From: Isoetes taiwanensis
Lineage: Eukaryota; Streptophyta; Lycopodiopsida; Isoetales; Isoetaceae
Direction: 5' to 3'
Length of the DNA: 64,000 bases
Assembly (NCBI GenBank): GCA_021234155.1
Contig: JAJEKV010000110.1
Location: 1,704,338 to 1,768,337 of the forward strand
This document shows, in pieces, positions 10,661 to 20,483 of this stretch (position 1 is the stretch's first letter; each line of letters opens with the position of its first letter). The position numbers and the translations under genes were made by a program. The notes under the pieces were generated by a model. It did no database searches and was not told the origin of the DNA. It worked only from the letters and a program-made list of their open reading frames with translations.

Positions 10661-10747
10661 TACCTAGCCATTGTAAAAGTCGACTTTACCACTTTACCCT
10701 TAGAAATTGAAATCATGGCTTAACCGTACAACGGTTGATTCATGAGT

Positions 10748-10757
10748 CTATATATAC
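10748..10757 (+). promoter_or_regulatory. TATA box of internal MULE gene
   Basis: CTATATATAC lies 96 bp upstream of the ATG at 10853 and directly after the GATCCCGG array. The spacing would put the transcription start near 10780 and give a 5' leader of about 75 bases. Confidence 0.55.
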
Positions 10758-10852
10758 CCTTGCCTTAGTTGTTCTTGGTAGAAAGTTAGTTGGTTTCAGT
10801 TGAGTTCAGTAGCAGTCGAGTTCATTTGCTTATTGTTCAAGCCAAGTGACAG

Positions 10853-11275
10853 ATGGTGAGGACCCGACAACAGCTTATTGAGAGCAGTGCCATCAATGCC
10901 CACAGTCTTGAGGATATTCTCGTCCACTTGAATGAAATTCAAGAGGATGTGGGGCTAGATCTCGCCCAACCTAACAGCATCAAAACGTTCAAAAGTAAGC
11001 ATGTTGTTGTCTTCCTTCATATTCATGTTCTACTTTCATATTAATCTTTTCATGATCCCCTCATGGTTCATGCAGAGACCGTGGAGAATGGGGAATTCGT
11101 AGAGATCCCTAGGCCTCTCGACTCTGACATTCGTAGGCCAAGCCATAGGGCATTGCTGGCTGAATTGAAGAGGTGTATTATCCAGGGCAAGGCTTTGAAG
11201 TATTTGCTAGCTACAGACGTTGTCTGGGAAGGCAACACCCTAAAAGCCCGCCGAGGAAATGTATCTGACTGAGGT
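10853..11275 (+). CDS. Spliced small MULE protein, unknown
   Basis: Two exons join in frame: 10853-10994 and 11076-11275. The intron (10995-11075) starts GTAAGC, ends ATGCAG, and splits a codon at phase 1. The product would be about 114 residues. Its N-terminal half (MVRTRQQLIESS...) looks helical. Its C-terminal half carries a basic stretch (RRPSHRALLAELKRC) and ends soon after KARRGNVSD. No domain is recognised. A further coherent reading frame continues at about 11306-11467, so the stop may be a mutation or an alternative exon end. The LINE nested at 11614 follows directly and may have cut the gene's 3' part. Confidence 0.5.
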
Positions 11276-11613
11276 GCGAAAAGAAGGTTCGATCGGGAAG
11301 TCCTAGACTCGGGGTCTGATCCATACCTATCGCGATATCTTCTTGATCACATGGTGTGGAGACTACCTATGGTGTGCCGATGTAAGCGTTGAGGACATCG
11401 GGCAGAAGGCATGGCAACAGTGCTTGATGTTGATTCAGAATGATTCCGAATTAGAATGTCAGTTTTAAGCCATTGTAACTTATGATCCATTTGACTTGAT
11501 ATATTAGTGCTCGTGCCAGCTATGCCATCAATCTTCTCAAGTCTAAAGTCGAGCTGCCTCATGAGAGAATCAGTTGCAACTAAAATGTTAGGATCTCTTG
11601 TCTATCTTTATTC

Positions 11614-14600
11614 ATGAAGATTATGACATGGAATCTCAGAGGCATTAAAGGGCCTGTCAAGAGAAGAAGGGCAATTTCTCAAATAAAGGAATACCAAGCT
11701 GATATTATTCTTTTACAAGAATTAAGGCTCCCTAATTTTGAATGTTTCAATCTTGCAAATTGGATTGGCCCTGACTTCTCTTCCCTCTGGATTGATGCCA
11801 CCTTGACCTCTGGAGGCCTTATTATGATATGGAGAAATATTTCTCAAAGTCTGATCTATAACAGTCCCTGCAAATGTTGGCAGGCTGTTATCTTTAACTT
11901 TAAAGGTTCTCAATTTGGAATTCTGAATATTTATGCATCAACTATCTCAAAAGAGAGAGAAAAATTATGGCTGGATATTAGATCTTGGCTTCTGAATCAT
12001 AATTCAATTTCTTGGATTCTAGCTGGAGATTTTAACAACACCCCTTCATGGGATCTTAAGCTTGGCAAAAATCTCAACATGTCAAACACAGAAAAAATAA
12101 ATTGGGACAATCTCCTAGACACATTTCTTTTCACTCATATTCCCTCTTCTACTGCAAGATTCACTTGGACCAATAAACAGAAGGGTAACTCTAGAGTTTG
12201 TTGTGCCTTGGATATGTTTTACATAAGCAACTCTAGCCATGAATTTTGGGATAATAGTTTTGTTTCAAGTGATGAGAGAACTTCTGTTTCAGACCATCAA
12301 CCTCAATTCCTTGAAACTAAACATCTTCTTTCCATTAAGAGATCGGGTAACATTCCTTATAAATTTAATTGTTCTCTACTCCAAAATGCAAACTTTTGTA
12401 GAGAATTTAAGATCTTTTATGCCAATCTTCCCAAAATTAGGGCAACCAACTCTATGAGAGATTTCTATGCTAAGATCAAATCTTCTAAATCATGGATTAA
12501 ACAATGGTCTAGGAATGATTGGGAGTCAAAAAAAGCTGAGAGAAATAATCTGTTGATACAAATGCAATCTATTAGAACCAAGCTCCAGGCTGAACCTTTA
12601 AATCTTGATCTTCATTTGCAAGAATCCAAGTTAGAACAGTCAATCAAAAGCATTGAAGAATATGAAGTCAAAGGGGCAGCAATCAGATCAAAAATTAAAT
12701 TTTCTTCCTCCATGGACAGTAGCAACTCTAAATTCTTCTTTAGAATTGCAAGAAATAGGCTGCTCAAGAGTCAGCTTACCACAATCAAGAATGACCTTGA
12801 TATTGCCTTCTCCCAAAGATATTGCTGATTTCTTCCATTCCAAATATTCTAATATCTTTGCAGCCAAATCTGATATCCCCTGGACTGACACTCCTGCCTC
12901 TGAATGCATTGATTTGCTAAATTCATTGCCTGACAATATTGTTGATCCCTTATCTCCCAATTTTGAATTGCCTCCTTCTGAGGAGGAGATTAAGTCCACT
13001 CTCTTAAGTCTTGCCAGTGGTAAGAGTCCTGGACCAGACGGTTTCCCTCCAGAATTCTATTCTCATTTTTGGGAGGTCTTAAAATCTGATATTGTCTCAA
13101 TGGTTCATGGATTTTGGCTCAATAATCACCTTCATCCTGCTATCTCGGCTGGATTAATCTCTCTTATTCCAAAGGTTAATAATCCTACTCTGTTTAGTGA
13201 TTGGAGACCTATCTCCCTCACCAACTCATCCTATAAGATCTGTGCAAAAATTCTGGCCAATAGGATAAAAGGGCATTTGCAAAAGTATATCAATTTGCAT
13301 CAGTCAGCTTTCCTCCCAAATAGGTTTATTTTAGACAATTATATTGCAGCTATGGAGGGCATGCACTGGGCCAGAGTAACAAATTAGAACTGTGTTCTGT
13401 TAAAGCTAGACTTCTCGAAAGCTTTTGATACTGTTAGGTGGGATTTTTTGACACTCTCTTTGAACAAAATTGGTATCCCAACTAAAATCATTGAGTTCAT
13501 CATGGGCCTCAACTCTAGATCCCAATCTGCTTTCCTTATTAATGGTTCTCCTGGTAATTTCTTCAGTTTGCATAAAGGTGTGAGACAAGGATGTCCTTTA
13601 GCTCCCTAACTTTTCATTATTGTGGCTGAGCAGCTTACCAAAATCATTTTGCACCATCAGAACAGTGGGAATCTTAAAGGCCTTAATATGCCTGGCAATG
13701 ACAGCCATCTCATTATGTTACAATATGCTGATGATTCTTTTAGCTTTCTTCATAATGATGTCAAAAACATTGAGTTTTTCATCAAGATTTTGAATGGATT
13801 TAGTGCTGCTTCTGGTATTTATCTGAACATGGCCAAATGTGTTTTAATTGGGGTAAATGATCGACCTGACATCTTAGGCATTAGGTGTATTCCTGTAAAT
13901 CAAACATCCTCTCTTTTGGGAATGCCTCTGGCCTTAGATATCTCCATTAAAAATATGTGGTCTCCAATTGTCTCAAAGATCAGAAAGAAGCTAAGCAATT
14001 ATGGTAGCTGTCTCTCCATTGCAGGTAGAACAATTATTGCCTCCTCTGTGCTAGCTAGTTCTCATATTTATTTTTCATCTGCTTTGCTAGCTCCCAAATG
14101 CATCTACCAGCAAATTGAAAAGATTGTCCGAAACTTCATCTGGGGCAAACATCACCTGGTCAATTGGAAATATGTAACTCAAAGCAAAAGAGAGGGGGGT
14201 CTTGGATGTAAAAACCTTTTATTGCAGGGATATGCCTTGGCAGGGAAATATATCTGGAAGTCTTTGCTGAGTCAAAGTAATCCAGCCAGCAAGTTTATCT
14301 ATTATTGGCTCAGTAAAAGCACAATTGTTGGTCATCCTTCCATTTCTCATTATCTTCCATTTTCTACTTTTAATTTGCTCAAACCAGCTAGCAATTCTTC
14401 TCCTCTCATGAGGAACCTTATTAATTCCTGGAATAAAGTCCACAAAGCTTTTTCTCACATTGGTATTAATCAGTTTCATAATGGTACCAGCATCTTTTAG
14501 AATCCATCTCTTGCCAAAGCTGACATGGTCCCTTTGGCTTTAAAACATCCAAAAATCTACAAAAAATGGACTTTCTTTGGATTTAATAAGCTTGAAGATA

Positions 14601-15499
14601 TTTGGTTTAACAGTACATGGATGACTTGGACTAAATTCAAATCACTTATTAATGGAACCTCTTCTGATAAGGTTTTATTTAAACATGTTGTTAGCAAAGT
14701 TTCCAACCTCAATCTTCATAATGATGTGTCAGCTAGAATTGATTGGCAGCATAAAGATAAGAACATTTATAAAGTTGCTAATATTTACAAGTCCTTGGCC
14801 AACATCAACCAAGCATCTAAAGCTTGCCTTTATTGGAATTTCTCTGTTGACACTGGAAATGCCCTTTTTAGAAATGTGTGGAATTCTCATTGTGCTCCAA
14901 AAATATCTTACTTTATTTGGTTGCTTGCTAACAAGAGCATTCCAAATATGGAGACTTTGTCTAGACATCATCAACCATCTAATGATCCAAATAATTCTGC
15001 TATAAGTTCTTTATGCCCCTTGCAGTGTAATGGCATTGAGGATATTGAGCATATTTTTAATTGTCCTAAGATCTCAAGCTTTTGGAATTGGTTTCAGTAG
15101 GTTTTCAACATCAGAAAGCAAGGGAGTATTGTTAATTTTATTATGTCTGATAACAAGTTTAAAAATTCAATCTCCTTTATTGCTTTATGGAATGTTTGGA
15201 AACATAGAAATAGATGCCTGCATGGTGGTCATAATCCTTCTCCTATTTGGATCAAATGGCAAGTTATTTTTGACATTGAGCTCACTGCCACTGCACATAA
15301 ATACAGAAATTCTGGACTACAAATAAACAACAGTTGGGTGAAAGTATGCTGGTGGGTATCAAATAAACGCGGTGCTGAACCCAGCACCAGCACCCTTCAT
15401 ACTATTTTTTCCACCCTTCACCAATTGAAGTCTAACCTATGCTATGCCCGAGGGCGTACCCGTTTCAATCATAACCTGCTTACCGCCCACCGTAACTAA
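11614..15499 (+). mobile_element. L1-type LINE nested in the MULE (EN-RT), decayed
   Basis: An apurinic endonuclease domain starts at the first codons (WNLRG, LLQE, AGDFNN, SDHQP motifs). A reverse transcriptase follows, with SPGPDGF, the LDFSKAFDTV motif carrying the first catalytic Asp, GCPLAP, and the YADD box near 13725. A zf-RVT tail comes last (NSHCAPKISYFIW... CPLQCNGIEDIEHIFNC, about 14880-15070). That order is typical of plant L1 LINEs. No gag-like ORF1 is present upstream, so the copy is 5'-truncated or lost it. There is one frameshift near 12800, then a single frame to 15499 interrupted only by stops at 13385, 13607, 14498 and 15098. No poly(A) tail is visible. Confidence 0.85.
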
Positions 15500-15639
15500 T
15501 GACTGTGACCCGAAGGGATTTTTGAATTTGTAATTTGCAACCGTGCTCCCCACCTTTTGCTACTCCGGCCAAATAGCCCGCGGAGAAGAAGCTCGAGAAT
15601 TTCCACATTCACTCTAGTATTCCAAAACTCGAACGCACT

Positions 15640-16548
15640 ATGGTGAAGATGGTTGTTAATCCGCCGGCTCAGCCAGCAATTCCAATGGATGCCATGCGCA
15701 GGGTAAGCAAAATGCAGTGCCAATTTTGATGGCTTACGATGCCCTGTTAATTTGTTTTCCTTACTTTCTTTCAGCCCAGAAGGAACGTGCCCCTAAGACC
15801 AGACCTGGCTGATTGCCAAACTGAGGAGGACTTACATGCTTATGCGGGTCTATCAAACGAGGGTGTGCATCCCTCTCAATTTCGAACGGATGTGATATCT
15901 GCAGCAGAGTATAATGAGGTTTGGGACACCAATGGTGTCATTCCCAACAAGACATCCATCGATAAAGTAAGGCCAGAGCATGAAGAAGCTCTAATTGAAC
16001 TGTTGAGCAAGATATACCCAGAAGGGTTGAAGAATAGAGAAGTAGGGAAGACGGTTTCCTTTTTATTTGCATTCAACAACTGCCAGAGGGCCAAGCAGGA
16101 TCCCGAAAATTTCAAGGTTAATTGGGCAGCAGTGGCAGCAAAAAGCAGAGCCTATTCGAGCAAGGTCAAGAGTGAACCCAGCACCAGCGGCCCGGTGGAA
16201 CACAAAGCAGAGCCCAACAAATCACGGCCAGACAACAAGACACACGAAAGCATAGCGTAAAGGCCAGCCTCAAAGCAGTAGCTGCCAGTAAAATTAGAAG
16301 GGAGGTTGTCATTCGTGAGTATTGCGAATGTGTCCAAAGCATTCTCGACTTATGGGGAAAAACATTTCCGTCTGGAAAGCATGATCCAAGATATGCGGGA
16401 AGCCCTAAAATGCAGCAGAGTGGCCTAGTGTCAAAGAAGGAACAGCCGCACAATCTCGTGCAAAGGGCACCTTCTTCTACCGCAGAGGGGAAGTTGAAGA
16501 CCATAAAGGATAATATTGCACGCCTTCAAGCAATCGCCGGATCCTAAT
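15640..16548 (+). pseudogene. Spliced MULE-internal gene, unknown, one frameshift
   Basis: Exon 1 (15640-15702) encodes 21 residues starting MVKMVVNPPAQP. A GT-AG intron (15703-15774) follows, then a phase-0 exon reading to a stop at 16258. The exon 2 product has a charged region with KVRPEHEEALIELLSKIYPEG and a Lys/Ser/Pro-rich tail. About 15 bases before that stop another frame takes over and reads on without a stop to 16546 (VVIREYCECVQSILDLWG..., KTIKDNIARLQAIAGS), so a 1-base indel probably broke a protein of about 280 residues. The family is unknown. The gene lies on the same strand as the other MULE genes, directly after the nested LINE, and might originally have been continuous with the 10853 gene. 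Confidence 0.5.
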
Positions 16549-18180
16549 GCAGTGTCTCGGCCGAGATTCATTCTTTGGAGAGGGAGAAAGATATGGCGTA
16601 ATATATCAAGTCCCTACTTGAAATGGGGGTGGGCCAATAGATCAAACCCGGTAGAAAAAGGTGGCTGCACTAATGCCGAGATTGCCAACAACGAGTCCCT
16701 CCTTGCAAAAGCCCAAAGAAAGACTTACGAATGTCACCGGCCGAGGGAGATGACCAAGAGAAATGATCACGGTGGTCAAAGATCACTCCAATACCATTCC
16801 GATTGCCAATTGGAGATGAGGAGAGATGCTCCACCCGTGGTCTTGCATTCCGGGATGATTACACCCTCACCTGCGGATGAAATGTGGACATCATTATCAC
16901 GTTAGTCGCATCGGTTTGCTCATGGAAAAAGGATCTTTGCCTCGAAAAGTGCGAGACCATTCCTACAGGGTTAGTGCGGGGAAATAGGTGTTTTAATACA
17001 AGTTAAAGCGAGGAAGTGTTGCATTTGGAACATCTCACAAAAACCGAGAAGAAGATAATTGATGTTGATGAGCATGTAGCCACAACTCCTGATAGCAGCA
17101 GGAAAAGGAAACAGGTCAACACACCAAAAAGTAAAAGGACCCCAGGATCAGCCAAGCACAAGTCCACAAGGGTTCACACTCCACAGCCAAGACATGGGAA
17201 AAAAGGTACATGCTTTTTCTGTGCTCGATTTTGAATTGGCGGCATTAGAAGGTGTCTTTGTAGACATTGGACAACAAACTACCGGCGATCTTGGCCTTTT
17301 CAAAGACACCACAACACCGGCAAAGACAGATCTTTGGAGACACCAAAGCATGCAGAATCCAAGGGAGATTCAAGTAGTACTGATGGTGCCAACAATTATA
17401 TTATAGTTCCAAATTCTGCATTTTGCCTCTACAAAGGCCTCCTCTAACACTATTCTTTGCGAGGGGAAGGAAAACGATGGCGAAGATGTCAACAATCGAT
17501 TCAACCCGGTCGTTAAGCGGTGAGCAAAGTTGACACGGTCAAGGGCCGGGAAGGTTGTGGAAGAAGAAAGTGAGGGTGAGTGTAAAAAATGATCTTGATG
17601 AGGACGTCCCTATAGAAGTATCATTTGAAAAAAAAAAAAACAAGGCTAATGTAATTTTGCCTTATGTATTTCAAAGAGCAGTGCAAACCTTGATTTTGCA
17701 AGACAATCCTAAACCATCAGCCAAAAGGTTTTTGTTCAAACAATTAATATATTTGATCCCTGTTTTATTCCACCTTTAATGTGCAAATTTTGGTTTGGAT
17801 TATTCATTCAACTTAGGCTTCTGTAAAAACTTGTTAAAAAGAAGGCAGACCAATGGTTATACTTAGTGAATCGATGAAGAAGACAATACTGAGAAAGAAG
17901 TGCCAAAGACAAACTCTAACATACAAAAGGTGCCTGTTATCCTGTTACATTTCAGAATGTGTATTCTCTACAAATTTCAGTTGTTAATTGGAGCTCATCC
18001 TTGCATGCAGGAGAACAAGATAGGTCGTGAATGAAGAAACTGAGGACAAAGGCCTGCAAGGGTTACTGATAGTCAGGAAACACCCATACATTGGGGGCAG
18101 GGAGATACTAATAAGGATGTATCTGACTATGGCTATCAGCACTCTCCATCATCGGTAGCAAAGATAAAGCGAGTCCAAAG
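16549..18180 (+). pseudogene. Decayed coding remnants in the MULE
   Basis: Short frames with protein-like composition but many stops. A charged helical piece lies near 16560-16640, a Lys/Arg/Thr-rich basic stretch (KRKQVNTPKSKRTPGSAKH) at 17100-17160, and a segment at 17600-17750 (DEDVPIEVSF, ANVILPYVFQRA). These may be exons of the protein ending in the phosphatase-like domain at 18230-19044, or a separate gene. I cannot join them confidently. Confidence 0.35.
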
Positions 18181-18229
18181 AAGTCGCAAAGAATGTCCAA
18201 AGACCTCCCAATAGCACTTCCCAGCAGAG

Positions 18230-19044
18230 TCCAGCACACATCGCAGCACAGACAAGCACGATGCAGCACACATCGACAATGGTTGAAAACGTCGAGGGAT
18301 GGACACCCAGACGGAAGTGCATGGTGCTTGACATAAATGGTGTCTTGCAACGCATTACACAACAGAGAGGAGAATGAGCGGAAAATCTTGCCTCCACCAC
18401 AAACGAAGCATGTTGTAAAAGAAACTGCAAGTAAGTCCTCATTTGCAGACCAGGGTATCATGAGTTTGTGGACTGGGCACTGCAGAGGTTTGATATTGTG
18501 ATTTGGAGTGCTTCTCTACTTCGGAATACAAAAGATATGGTGGCTGGATGCATTGTTCCCTGATTTGCAGACCAGATTCTTGAAGGTATATGGTCAAGAG
18601 CATTGCTATGCATGCGAGCATCCAACCAGCAAAGAAAAGCAACTTTTTTTCAAGGAGTTGAAGGTTGTACTTGAGGATTTTCCTCAATATCATGGTATGA
18701 TTTTTCTGGTTGATGACAGCCTACACAAAGGGTTTCTAAATCCTGCACACACAACCGTTCATGTTATGCCTTTCAAGGGGCAAGAAGAGGACAACTTTTT
18801 GCAGAAGTTTATGTGTCCAGCTTTGGAATACTTGTCTTCTCATACAGTACAGGAAACGATCTCACAAATTGACATCTCTGATGCATGGTTGGACAAGGAG
18901 ACAGTTGCAGTGCTGGATTACTGCCTCAACAACTATCTTGTCTCGGCCTACTATATCCTCAATGCTCCATTAGAAGTACAAAGGCAGCTGCTGGGCACCC
19001 TTCCTGGCGAGGAGCATGACTCTGAAGACTTCGATGGCTCATGA
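18230..19044 (+). pseudogene. HAD-family FCP1/NLI-interacting-factor-like phosphatase, broken
   Basis: Three blocks show the order of HAD motifs seen in plant NLI-interacting-factor-like phosphatases. Block 1 is MVLDINGVL with the nucleophile Asp codon at 18330-18332. Block 2 is RPGYHEFVDWALQRFDIVIWSAS (motif II Ser in WSAS) at about 18447-18520. Block 3 is a Lys-bearing FFKELKVVLEDF followed by FLVDDS with the acidic pair at 18712-18717, then FLNPAHT. Block 3 lies in the ORF ending at 19044. Blocks 1 and 2 share a frame with stops between them; block 3 is in another frame. A GTAAGT donor and a TTTGCAG acceptor are only 18 bases apart, as if an intron had collapsed. FCP1-like enzymes remove phosphate from proteins such as the RNA polymerase II tail. 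Here it sits inside a transposon, so it is probably a captured host gene. Confidence 0.6.
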
Positions 19045-19347
19045 AGTAACCATTGTACACTACTTTTTTGTAATATATATGTATGATTACTTTATCTTAT
19101 CTTGAGTATTGAGTGATCTTGAGTGATGTCTCTAACCTTGAATGTACAATTTTCTGTAATATATATCAAGCTTACTCTCCAATACTACAAGCATTGTTTC
19201 CAATACTAAAATACTCCAATACAGCAGTCCAATACTACAAACATTGTCTCACAAGCATTGTCTCCAATACAATGATCAAAATTTGAGACAAGTACATAAG
19301 TAACTACAGACCTGTTACAATGATAAAACAACTAGGTCAAAGCATAT

Positions 19348-19995
19348 TCAACCTTCATATGGCAGACTGTCAAGGATCATCTGGTGAGTAGCCTGTTCAA
19401 GGGAAAATCTGTTGGTGCCAGGAATCTGATTCATCTCAAACTTGATAGCTGATACGTGATGACTGTACTGGAAAGTCAGGCCTTTGTCTTCAAGTAGCTC
19501 CCAACCACCATCTGGCTGGACAACATAGTACAAACCAGCCAACACATGTTCATCCACATTGAAGGTCTGACCCCAGCAATCCTTGACAATTCTGTCAAGG
19601 ATATGCCTCGGCTTAACACATTTGACCATATAGAAATCTGTATTCTCCTTATTTCCCTCCTCGGCTACAACAGCAAAGTTATCACCTTCCTCTACGTTTC
19701 CACTAAGCCATTCTCCATCACCTTCAAAAAATGCCTCATCGATTTCGTCTTCAGTACCTTCACCAGTAGACTTATATGACTTTAGTGTAACATATTTCCA
19801 ATTCTTCAACCTGTGCTTGTTCACACAAGATGACCAGTTTCCTTTCAAACAGTTACCACAGAAACAACTTAAACCTCTATGAGCCACCCTTGTGCTTGAT
19901 TTGGCCAAGTATGTCCGGATGCTGTGTATTTGCTTGGTCCCTTCCACCTCGGCGCGATCCCAAATGGTCTGTCCTATCAACATCATCCTTTCCAA
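19348..19995 (-). CDS. Minus-strand 215-aa MULE ORF, unknown
   Basis: An uninterrupted frame of 215 codons, with further open sequence upstream. A cysteine cluster near residues 44-56 (CFCGNC...SSC) could bind zinc. An acidic stretch (about 75-105) is followed by hydrophobic/aromatic segments (FAVVAEEGN, YMVKCVKPRHILD, LAGLYYVVQ, WELLEDKGLTFQY). I do not recognise a family. Its conservation as an open frame, while neighbours on the other strand have decayed, suggests it mattered to the element. It lies downstream of the transposase on the same strand and might be the 3' part of that transcription unit. Confidence 0.55.
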   Translation of the reverse strand: MERMMLIGQTIWDRAEVEGTKQIHSIRTYLAKSSTRVAHRGLSCFCGNCLKGNWSSCVNKHRLKNWKYVTLKSYKSTGEGTEDEIDEAFFEGDGEWLSGNVEEGDNFAVVAEEGNKENTDFYMVKCVKPRHILDRIVKDCWGQTFNVDEHVLAGLYYVVQPDGGWELLEDKGLTFQYSHHVSAIKFEMNQIPGTNRFSLEQATHQMILDSLPYEG

Positions 19996-20462
19996 TTACC
20001 CGTAAGTACATGCAAGGAGACAACAAGTATTGCAGCTCACAGACAAAGATAATACAAAGACTACTCATCACGTTCTGGCCAGTTCACGACAAAGACTTAA
20101 AGCGGATGAAAGCACTACTCAAAGACATTACTGGCTAGCTTTACAAAGACTACTCAACGAATCACAAGCAGATGAAAGCATAATACCTTTTGATGTCCCC
20201 GTTGTTGGTACCTTCATTCCAACGAGTTGCGAATTCACAGGCATCAGCAGCACCCCTAAAGCTCACCCCATCTGTCAGAGATATTATATATTTTTTAACC
20301 TGTCTATACATTGTGTATTTAGAACTTAAACTATTGACAATTTGCTACTACTGGATTGAGTTTTTCTAAGCTCAATTCCACATTTTGATGATCACTATCT
20401 ATGATCACATCTTTATGTTTCTTTATTTTCCATAATTAATGATTAAAAAGCTTCACTCCTTC

Positions 20463-20482
20463 AAAAAAAAAAAAAAAAAAAA
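20463..20482 (+). repeat. Poly(A) tract of a retro-insertion
   Basis: Twenty A residues follow CTTCACTCCTTC, the kind of end seen on LINE transcripts (compare CTTTGTCCTTC plus A-run at 57890-57914). It falls at the 3' end of the transposase reading frame and appears to have cut off its tail. The 5' limit of the insertion, somewhere in 20060-20460, is not clear. That stretch also contains a short direct repeat (CAAAGACTACTCA at about 20055 and 20140). Confidence 0.6.
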
Positions 20483-20483
20483 T

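Noticed and set aside
13385-15100. Reading TAG as Trp (variant genetic code) in the LINE and the Ulp1 gene.
   Set aside because: One TAA and frameshifts also occur, and other genes in the window use TGG normally. Decay explains the pattern better.
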